Assembly (NCBI GenBank): GCA_964655775.1
Contig: CAZZNQ010000113.1
Coordinates: forward strand, 1 to 11,514
Length of the DNA: 11,514 nt
From: CAZZNQ01 sp964655775
GTDB taxonomy: Bacteria; Planctomycetota; Brocadiia; SM23-32
Direction: 5' to 3'
Of this stretch, positions 6,269 to 11,514 are shown piece by piece. Within the stretch, counting starts at the first letter, position 1. Every line of letters starts with the position of its first letter. Both the position numbers and the translations under genes were made by a program. The notes under the pieces are model-generated. The model was given only the letters and a program-made list of their open reading frames with translations, made no database searches and had not been told where the DNA came from.

Positions 6269-7563
6269 CTGCGGTTGTGACATCTATGGTTCTTGTGGCT
6301 GCGGCTGCCGCGCACATTGTCTTGGCGACCCCGTCTCTGTCGCAGGAAGCGCAGCCAGAGTTGCGTCGACGGTTTCCGGCTTTCCGCAGCTGGACAATGC
6401 CGCGGGACAGAGAGGAGATATTCATAGCTGAAATGGCGGGAGAAGCGGGCACTCCCGACCGCGCTGAATGGTCCGTCCGGGGGCCTGAGAGCCTGACCTC
6501 TGAATCGGATGTTGAGCGACGAGGGGAGGCCTTGCAGGCAACTTGGCGTTTCAAGCCCCGCGAGGCCGGTGAGTACGTCGTGAGCTGTTCCTTCCGGAAT
6601 GGTAACCACGCCGCAGGCCCTGTCGAGTGGAATGTCGTAGTGCCAGCCGGCAGGTTCAGCCTCTATGGACGCCGTGAATACGGTCCTGGAGAAGACCCGG
6701 GAGCGATGGTATGGGTGAAGGGCGGGACCTTTCTGATGGGAGCCCCTCCATCGGAGTATCGCCGCACTCAGCTCTGGGACGACAGCCCGCCCACGCGTGT
6801 CAGTGTCGGAGATTTCTACATTGGCAAGTACTGCGTTACAACGGGCGAGTTCTGTGAGTTTCTGAATGATAGAGGTAATCCGGGTGGCCGACTCGTGGAT
6901 GTGGAGAGGTCCCGGACCGTCATTGCGGAGGAGACGGGGCGGTATCTTCCGCGAGAAGGTATGGACGCGTGCCCGATTGGGCGCGTCCGATGGGAAGGTG
7001 CCGTTCAGTACTGCCAATGGCTTTCCGAGAAATCAGGGCTTCGATACCGACTTCCGACCGAGGCAGAATGGGAGTATGTGGCGCGTGGGGTTGAGGCAAG
7101 GCGCTATCCCTGGGGGATGACATCCCCGCTCCGGCCCGATACCAAGGACCCGAGTCCCGCTAGGCCGCATGGATTCTTCGCCGATCTGGGCTGGGCGGTC
7201 TTTGAGCCGTACCGCGCGGCAAGAACTGTCGGCTCGTTCCCGCCAAACTGCACACCTGACGGAGTGGCTGACATGGGTCTGCTCCACGAATGGTGCAGCG
7301 ATGTCTTCGACGGCGACGTTGTTGTGGGGCCGCCGCCTGCGGACGGAGAGGCCGTTCCCAGGCCCGTCAGGGGCGACCTGGAGTTGCCCATGTGGGATGG
7401 CTTCTGGTCTGAGCGGTACGCCATCGAACCCGCGTGGCACAGACTTGGCGCATATCCTGATCTCAGCATATGGTCCTTTTCGTTTCGCGTGGTCAAAGAT
7501 GTTGAGGGGCGGAAGAAGACCGACGACCGGCGAGCCCCGCCCCGGGCCGGGTCTGGCTCGTGA
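6247..7563 (+). CDS. Exported FGE-sulfatase (SUMF1)-fold protein, probably non-catalytic
   Basis: This is a 438-aa protein. Residues 1-27 form a signal peptide (basic MRAGKK, then a hydrophobic core ending IVLA). Residues about 50-133 look like an Ig-like beta domain (AEWSVRGPESL, GEYVVSCSF, VEWNVVV). Residues about 153-418 are the FGE-sulfatase fold: VWVKGGTFLMG, VSVGDFYIGKYCVTTGEFCEFLN, CPIGRVRWEGAVQYCQWL, YRLPTEAEWEYVARG, YPWG, VGSFPPN, and SFRVV at the end. In formylglycine-generating enzymes the catalytic Cys pair sits in a GGS-Y-x-C region near the end; here that stretch (from RGDLELPMWDG) has no Cys, and the usual GNVWEW is GLLHEW. It is thus probably a binding or structural member, extracytoplasmic. 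ATG 6247 is preferred to ATG 6241 because of the duplicated leader. Confidence 0.85.
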   Translation: MRAGKKLAAVVTSMVLVAAAAAHIVLATPSLSQEAQPELRRRFPAFRSWTMPRDREEIFIAEMAGEAGTPDRAEWSVRGPESLTSESDVERRGEALQATWRFKPREAGEYVVSCSFRNGNHAAGPVEWNVVVPAGRFSLYGRREYGPGEDPGAMVWVKGGTFLMGAPPSEYRRTQLWDDSPPTRVSVGDFYIGKYCVTTGEFCEFLNDRGNPGGRLVDVERSRTVIAEETGRYLPREGMDACPIGRVRWEGAVQYCQWLSEKSGLRYRLPTEAEWEYVARGVEARRYPWGMTSPLRPDTKDPSPARPHGFFADLGWAVFEPYRAARTVGSFPPNCTPDGVADMGLLHEWCSDVFDGDVVVGPPPADGEAVPRPVRGDLELPMWDGFWSERYAIEPAWHRLGAYPDLSIWSFSFRVVKDVEGRKKTDDRRAPPRAGSGS

Positions 7564-7628
7564 TGATGGGGACCGAAAGAGGAGTCTTGCTGAAAGGGGT
7601 GTTGACATGAGAGCGGGGAAGACGCTGG
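7563..7628 (+). repeat. Duplicated leader/start region, copy 2
   Basis: This is the paralogue of 6203-6268. It begins at the last base of the upstream gene's TGA stop (7561-7563), so the FGE-fold gene's C-terminal tail and the next gene's leader abut. It carries the AAGAGGAG-like block, AAAGGGG (7593-7599), the ATG (7607) and codons for MRAGK. Confidence 0.85.
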
Positions 7629-8650
7629 TCTCGGTGGTGGTGCTCGTCTCGCTTTGCGGATGCGAGAAGGTCAGGATGGAGCGGGCGGAGAGGAATGTCC
7701 TCAATCTGCACGCCGCGCGGCAGCTCTACCGCGTACTCTCTCTCTACGAAGAGGAGAACGGTGCACTGCCGCACTCTCCCGAAGGCCCCGAACACGCCCT
7801 CTACGTCCTGAAGGATTACGTTGGGCGCGTCCCCCGATACCCTCACGGTGACTTCACGGCGACCAACAACATGGACGTTGAGGATCTGGAGTTGCCCTAC
7901 CCGTGGTTGGGAGATGGGGCGGCGTACTGGGACGTCGACGGGCAAGAGTTGATGGACGGCGATTACGACTACCTGAACGAGCCGATTGCCCTGAACCGCG
8001 AGTCGCCGGAGCGAGCGGTCTATGCCACGCGCGTCGACTTTCTGTTTGACGGTCGGTGGGTGGTGTTCGAGAACGGCGCGGCGCTGTGGGTGTCTAGAGC
8101 CAATCCCTATCATGACGCACCTTTGGGCAGGACGATGGATGAGCTTCAGGCCGCGGAGCCTGATGAGAACCGCAAGCCCGACCTGAGATTGACGTTTGAC
8201 CAGTGGCACGACCAGGGATCGCACCAGGAGCGGATTGCCTTTGCCGTCTACCGGTATGCGGAGGATCACGGTGCGGTGCCGCTTTCGCCGGCCGGTGGAG
8301 CGTACGCCCTGTACGAACTGAGGGACTACGTGCCCGACGCGGGAGCGTTCGACGCACTGTATACGCGTCTTGAGAACGGCGCGGCATACTGGGACCACGA
8401 AAACAAGCGCGTGGGGAACGCGGACTTCGAGTATTTGAATGAGCCGCTGACGCTGGCAGAGAAGCACAGGTGGCAGGACTTCTCCGAACCGATAGTGCTC
8501 CTGGCGGAGAAGTGGGGCGTCGGCCGCCTCTATTCGCGGCAGGTGACCTTCGGTGGTGGGTGGTTGTATGGTTCCTACGTCAGAAGAGACGCTCCCCATG
8601 CAGATGATCCGCTGGGACGCACGCGAAGCGAACTCGAGATTGGCCCATAG
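7607..8650 (+). CDS. Lipoprotein with two tandem copies of a pseudopilin-like domain
   Basis: This is a 347-aa protein. The N-terminus has a basic start (MRAGK), a short hydrophobic core and LCGC with Cys19, a lipoprotein signal. The mature part has two copies of one domain, about 30-181 and 205-343. Matched landmarks, copy 1 then copy 2: YEEENGALPHSPEG (47-60) and YAEDHGAVPLSPAG (217-230); ALYVLKDYV (64-72) and ALYELRDYV (234-242); LGDGAAYWD (101-109) and LENGAAYWD (255-263); YDYLNEPIAL (120-129) and FEYLNEPLTL (274-283); PLGRTMDELQ (172-181) and PLGRTRSELE (335-344). The 'Y...ENGALP' helix-to-loop pattern recalls the globular part of type II secretion pseudopilins or H-X9-DG proteins, but there is no prepilin methylation motif; this link is tentative. 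The start at 7607 is fixed by the duplicated leader. It probably shares a transcript with the FGE-fold gene. Function unknown. Confidence 0.8.
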   Translation: MRAGKTLVSVVVLVSLCGCEKVRMERAERNVLNLHAARQLYRVLSLYEEENGALPHSPEGPEHALYVLKDYVGRVPRYPHGDFTATNNMDVEDLELPYPWLGDGAAYWDVDGQELMDGDYDYLNEPIALNRESPERAVYATRVDFLFDGRWVVFENGAALWVSRANPYHDAPLGRTMDELQAAEPDENRKPDLRLTFDQWHDQGSHQERIAFAVYRYAEDHGAVPLSPAGGAYALYELRDYVPDAGAFDALYTRLENGAAYWDHENKRVGNADFEYLNEPLTLAEKHRWQDFSEPIVLLAEKWGVGRLYSRQVTFGGGWLYGSYVRRDAPHADDPLGRTRSELEIGP

Positions 8651-8739
8651 GCGGGAAAGGTTGCTTTGGGGTGCACGAGCGCGGAATTCCTGTTGGCGGA
8701 AGTCTCTGCGCCTCGCAGGCGGACGGCGGCGAAAAGGGG

Positions 8740-8767
8740 TAGAATAGGGGTAGGTGAGGGACGGTGA
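8740..8767 (+). promoter_or_regulatory. -10 box plus conserved leader block, copy 2
   Basis: TAGAAT (8740-8745), AGGTGAGG (8752-8759) and GGTGA (8763-8767) repeat the arrangement at 5443-5470 with the same spacing. No good -35 box is visible 16-18 bp upstream. It would give the msr gene a leader of about 130 nt, which contains a 12-bp palindrome (8785-8796) and a GAGAA-aca-TTCTC hairpin (8842-8854). Confidence 0.45.
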
Positions 8768-8881
8768 GCTGGGGGGCGCGGTTCCTGCCCGGGCAGCCGG
8801 GACGCGCGGCTCCACGACACGCCGAAGTCGAAATCCTGCGGGAGAAACATTCTCGCCGGAGCACTGAGAAACAAGGGGGAT

Positions 8882-10000
8882 ATGACGATGACCGCTTTCC
8901 GAATCCTGTTGGCGATGCTGACGGTCGCCGCTGCTTTGGCGCTGGCCGCCTGCGGGAGCAACGAGCAGGCGCAGCAGCGTCCGCAGACGGCGCCGCCGTC
9001 CGATCCGGCCACGCTGCAGAAGGCGACCTTCGCCGGCGGCTGCTTCTGGTGCATGGAGCCGCCGTTCGAGAAGCTGCGCGGTGTGGTGGACGTGGTGTCC
9101 GGCTACACCGGCGGCACCGGCCCGAATCCGACCTACGAGAACTACGCCGACACCGGCCACATCGAGGCGATCGAGGTCACCTACGATCCCGCCCAGGTCA
9201 CCTACGAGCAGCTTCTGAAGGTGTTCTGGCGGCAGATCGACCCGACCGACGCCGACGGGCAGTTCGTCGACCGGGGGCCCGAGTACCGCTCCGCGATCTT
9301 CTACCGCGACGAGGAGCAGAAGCGCCTGGCCGAGGAGTCGAAGGAGGAACTGGCCGCGTCGGGACGGTTCGACGAGCCGATCGTCACCGAGATCCTGCCG
9401 GCGTCGACGTTCTACAGGGCCGAGGACTACCACCAGGACTACTACAAGGAACATTCGATCCGCTACAAGTTCTACCGGGGCCGCTCCGGGCGCGACGACT
9501 TTCTGGACGATGCCTGGGGCGAGGACCGGGAGATCAAACTGCCGCCGCCCGGCGCGAAGGAGTTCACCAAGCCCGACAACGCCGAGCTGCGGGAGATGCT
9601 GACGCCGCTGCAGTACCGCGTGACGCAGAGGGACGGTACGGAGCCGGCGTTCGACAACAAGTACTGGGACAACAAGCGCGAGGGCATCTACGTGGACATC
9701 GTGTCCGGCGAGCCGCTCTTCAGCTCGACCGACAAGTATGAGTCCGGCACCGGCTGGCCGAGCTTCACCAGGCCGCTGGAGCCGCAGAACATCGTGGAGA
9801 AGCCGGATCCGGGGCTGTTCGGGACGCGCACCGAGGTGCGCAGCCGTCAGGCGGACTCGCATCTGGGGCACGTGTTCGACGACGGGCCGCCGCCGACGGG
9901 GCTGCGCTACTGCATGAACTCGGCCGCGCTGCGGTTCATCCCCAGGGAAAACCTGGAGAAGGAAGGCTACGGGGAGTACCTCCACCTGTTCGAGGAGTAG
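8882..10000 (+). CDS. msrAB: Lipoprotein peptide-methionine sulfoxide reductase MsrA-MsrB fusion
   Basis: This 372-aa fusion repairs oxidised methionine: MsrA acts on the S-sulfoxide, MsrB on the R-sulfoxide. The signal ends in LAAC with Cys24, so it is likely membrane-anchored outside the cytoplasm, protecting exported proteins. MsrA covers about 47-200: GCFWC with catalytic Cys54, GYTGG, the Y-x-x-Y-x-x-x-x-TGH-x-E block, and EDYHQDYY. MsrB covers about 235-355: GIYVDIVSGEPLFSS, GTGWPSF, SHLGHVF and RYCMNSAAL with catalytic Cys344. The two CxxC zinc pairs found in many MsrB proteins are absent, and I see no obvious second MsrB resolving Cys. There is no thioredoxin domain as in Neisseria PilB. 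GGGGGA (8875-8880) suits the second ATG (8888) better than 8882; the difference is two residues. Confidence 0.95.
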   Translation: MTMTAFRILLAMLTVAAALALAACGSNEQAQQRPQTAPPSDPATLQKATFAGGCFWCMEPPFEKLRGVVDVVSGYTGGTGPNPTYENYADTGHIEAIEVTYDPAQVTYEQLLKVFWRQIDPTDADGQFVDRGPEYRSAIFYRDEEQKRLAEESKEELAASGRFDEPIVTEILPASTFYRAEDYHQDYYKEHSIRYKFYRGRSGRDDFLDDAWGEDREIKLPPPGAKEFTKPDNAELREMLTPLQYRVTQRDGTEPAFDNKYWDNKREGIYVDIVSGEPLFSSTDKYESGTGWPSFTRPLEPQNIVEKPDPGLFGTRTEVRSRQADSHLGHVFDDGPPPTGLRYCMNSAALRFIPRENLEKEGYGEYLHLFEE

Positions 10001-10017
10001 GCCGGCGTGTGCGTTTG

Positions 10018-10046
10018 TTGTCAGCGGCAGGCGCATCCGGTAGAAT
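10018..10046 (+). promoter_or_regulatory. Sigma70-like promoter of the oxidoreductase-moxR operon
   Basis: -35 TTGTCA (10018-10023), a 17-bp spacer and -10 TAGAAT (10041-10046); each box is one base from consensus and the spacing is ideal. Start of transcription would be near 10053, just before the hairpin at 10058-10083. Confidence 0.7.
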
Positions 10047-10057
10047 CCCGTCGCAGT

Positions 10058-10083
10058 GCCGGGAGCGTGCAGGCGCTCCCGGC
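10058..10083 (+). promoter_or_regulatory. Strong 5'-leader hairpin (10-bp perfect stem)
   Basis: GCCGGGAGCG (10058-10067), loop tgcagg, CGCTCCCGGC (10074-10083). The promoter just upstream would place this hairpin at the very 5' end of the mRNA, where it could protect the transcript. It could equally serve as a terminator for msrAB, but only a broken T/C tract (tgttccttcc) follows. Both roles are inferred. Confidence 0.55.
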
Positions 10084-10118
10084 TGTTCCTTCCCCGTGCG
10101 ACGAGAGGGAGCGTTATC

Positions 10119-11123
10119 ATGAGGTTTATCCAGGTAGGCGTCGGGGGATTCGGCACCACGTGGCTGCCGCGGCTTCAGCGTGACACGCAGGCATCGCTGG
10201 TGGCGCTGGCGGATTCGGACGAGGGTGCGCTGGCGGCGGCGTCCGAGGCGACGGGCGTCTCGCAGGCGCGGTGCTACACGGATTACGCGGAGGCGCTGGA
10301 CAGCGTGGACGCGGACGCGGTGCTGAACGTGACCCCGCCGGGCGTCCACTGCGAGGTGGCGCTGGCGGCGCTGGAGCGCGGGTTGCACGTGCTGACCGAG
10401 AAGCCGCTCTCCGACACGATGGCGGCCGGTCGCCGGATGGTGGAGGCGGCGGAGAAGGCCGGGCGCGTGCTGATGGTGAGCCAGAACTACCGGTTCCACC
10501 CGTGGGTGCAGACGATGCGGCAGGTGCTGGCGAGCGGCGAGTTCGGCCGGCCGGACAACATGGTGGTGCGGTTCGCGCGGGCGCCGCGATTCGACGGCTC
10601 GTTCCGGCTGAAGATGGAGCACCCGCTGGTGGCGGACATGAGCATCCATCACTTCGACCTGATGCGCGCGGTGAGCGGCCAGGACCCGGAGTCCGTCTAC
10701 GCGGAGACCTGGAAGCCGGAGTGGAGCTGGTTCGACCACGACCCGTGCGCGGTGGCGATATTCGACTTCGCGGACGGGATGAAGGCGGTCTACGAGGGCT
10801 CGTGGGTGGCGCGCGGCCGCGAGACGCCGTGGGAGGGCTACTGGGGGGTGGAGTGCGCCGACGCGCTGATCGAGCTGCGCGACCAGAAGGTGCACATCCT
10901 CTCGGCCGAGCGTCCGGGGCAGGACACGGAGGTGGAGCTGGCGCAGATGCCGTGCGTGAGTCAGGATTACTCGCTTCTGGAGTTCCAGCAGGCGGTGGCG
11001 GAGGAGCGGGAACCGGCCACCAGCGCGCGCGACAACCTGAAGAGCCTGGCGATGGTGTTCGCGGCAATGGAATCGGCGTCCAGCGGGACGAGGGTGCGCA
11101 TCGACAGCGTGATCGAATCGTAG
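10119..11123 (+). CDS. Gfo/Idh/MocA family NAD(P)-dependent oxidoreductase
   Basis: This is a 334-aa cytoplasmic dehydrogenase of the family that oxidises or reduces sugars, inositols and similar compounds with NAD(P). The Rossmann fold starts at residue 1 with VGVGGFG (6-12) and an acidic/Asp end of strand 2 (ALADSD). The NVTPPGVHCEVALAALERGLHVLTEKPLS block holds the conserved EKP (94-96) with the catalytic-type Lys95. SQNYRFHP (121-128) and DMSIHHFDLMR (173-183) are the usual substrate-site segments, the latter with the His-x-x-Asp pattern. Length is normal for the family (about 330-400). AGAGGGAG before 10113 supports the ATG at 10119; the in-frame GTG at 10056 lies in the leader hairpin region and is rejected. 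The substrate cannot be told. The next gene starts 6 nt after the stop, suggesting an operon. Confidence 0.93.
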   Translation: MRFIQVGVGGFGTTWLPRLQRDTQASLVALADSDEGALAAASEATGVSQARCYTDYAEALDSVDADAVLNVTPPGVHCEVALAALERGLHVLTEKPLSDTMAAGRRMVEAAEKAGRVLMVSQNYRFHPWVQTMRQVLASGEFGRPDNMVVRFARAPRFDGSFRLKMEHPLVADMSIHHFDLMRAVSGQDPESVYAETWKPEWSWFDHDPCAVAIFDFADGMKAVYEGSWVARGRETPWEGYWGVECADALIELRDQKVHILSAERPGQDTEVELAQMPCVSQDYSLLEFQQAVAEEREPATSARDNLKSLAMVFAAMESASSGTRVRIDSVIES

Positions 11124-11129
11124 GCCGGC

Positions 11130-11514
11130 ATGAGCGGGGAACGCGAGTTGAGCGGCAAAGAAGCGGGATTCACCAGGCGGCTGGAGGAGTTCAACGACCA
11201 CGTCGAGCGCATGCTCGAGCAGCTTCGGATGGTGATCTACGGGCAGGACGCCGTGCTGCGGCAGCTCCTGGCCGGCATCTTCGCGCGCGGGCACTGCCTG
11301 ATGGTCGGCGTGCCCGGGCTGGCCAAGACGATGATGGTCTCGTCGCTGGCGCGGGTGACGTCGCTCACCTTCCGCCGCGTGCAGTTCACGCCGGACCTGA
11401 TGCCCAGCGACATCACCGGCACCAACATCCTGGACGAGAGCACCGGCAAGCGGGAGTTCCGCTTTGTGCCCGGGCCGCTGTTCGCGCACATCGTGCTGGG
11501 CGACGAGATCAACC
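11130..11514 (+). CDS. MoxR-family AAA+ ATPase, N-terminal part (runs off right edge)
   Basis: 128 codons are visible. After a short charged N-terminus, VIYGQDAVLRQLLAGIFARGHCLMVG leads into the Walker A motif GVPGLAKT (60-67), which is diagnostic for MoxR ATPases. PDLMPSDITGTNIL (88-101) and FRFVPGPLF (110-118) follow, then the Walker B IVLGDEIN at the edge, where the family usually has LLADEINR; Gly replaces Ala. MoxR proteins are ATP-driven chaperones that often act with DUF58 and von Willebrand factor A proteins encoded just downstream; those would lie beyond the window. The start is 6 nt after the oxidoreductase stop with no clear Shine-Dalgarno, so translation may be coupled. Confidence 0.95.
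   Translation, partial: MSGERELSGKEAGFTRRLEEFNDHVERMLEQLRMVIYGQDAVLRQLLAGIFARGHCLMVGVPGLAKTMMVSSLARVTSLTFRRVQFTPDLMPSDITGTNILDESTGKREFRFVPGPLFAHIVLGDEIN

Noticed and set aside
8709..8721. CGCCT-cgc-AGGCG hairpin after the duplicated lipoprotein gene
   Set aside because: Short stem without a T-run, expected by chance in high-GC sequence.
7493..10159. 888-codon open frame on the minus strand
   Set aside because: It is antisense to the lipoprotein and the unmistakable msrAB gene. It is rich in Arg, Val, Leu and Pro without family motifs, and arises from the G/C-biased third positions of the real genes.
9936..11489. 517-codon open frame on the minus strand
   Set aside because: Antisense to the Gfo/Idh/MocA and MoxR genes; His/Arg/Leu-rich shadow with no domain.

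Overview
The window is high-GC bacterial DNA. Apart from an RHS fragment at the left edge, every gene I accept is on the + strand. RHS/YD-repeat, FGE-sulfatase (SUMF1) fold, HEAT-repeat, Gfo/Idh/MocA and MoxR genes together, with many lipoprotein or Sec signals, recall Planctomycetota or other PVC-like environmental bacteria. This is inference from gene content; there is no marker gene.

Layout. (1) 1-323, minus strand: part of an RHS-repeat protein running off the left edge, with no convincing start. (2) 324-944: a gene-poor stretch with a small palindrome, several interspersed direct repeats and hairpins, and a good sigma70-like promoter at 832-859. (3) 945-2081: a HEAT-repeat lipoprotein, followed in the same frame by a startless coding remnant (2082-2285) and a possible terminator. 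(4) 2360-2845: a small four-helix membrane protein. (5) 3102-4823: an unrecognised exported 573-aa protein made of two diverged copies of one module. (6) 4940-5248: an N-terminally truncated IS200-type (Y1/HUH) transposase. A 35-bp palindromic repeat lies just downstream (5354-5388), with an identical copy at 2929-2963. (7) 5483-6139: a six-helix membrane protein. (8) 6247-7563: an exported protein with an Ig-like region and a non-catalytic FGE-sulfatase fold. (9) 7607-8650: a lipoprotein made of two copies of one domain. Genes 8 and 9 share a duplicated 66-bp leader and start region. (10) 8882-10000: a lipoprotein fusion of methionine sulfoxide reductases A and B. (11) 10119-11123: a Gfo/Idh/MocA oxidoreductase with a near-consensus promoter and a strong leader hairpin. 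(12) 11130 to the right edge: the N-terminal part of a MoxR AAA+ ATPase, probably co-transcribed with gene 11.

The window appears to fall into two parts. From about 8.88 kb rightwards the genes are recognisable housekeeping or metabolic types with very strong G/C third positions. From about 2.3 to 8.65 kb the genes are poorly recognisable exported or membrane proteins with more mixed codon use, internal duplications, duplicated leaders and transposon remnants. That middle part looks like an accessory region that has grown by duplication. No tRNA, rRNA or CRISPR array was seen. The strongest candidates for something undescribed are the two internally duplicated exported proteins, the duplicated leader shared by the FGE-fold and lipoprotein genes, and the REP-like repeat beside the Y1 transposase remnant.
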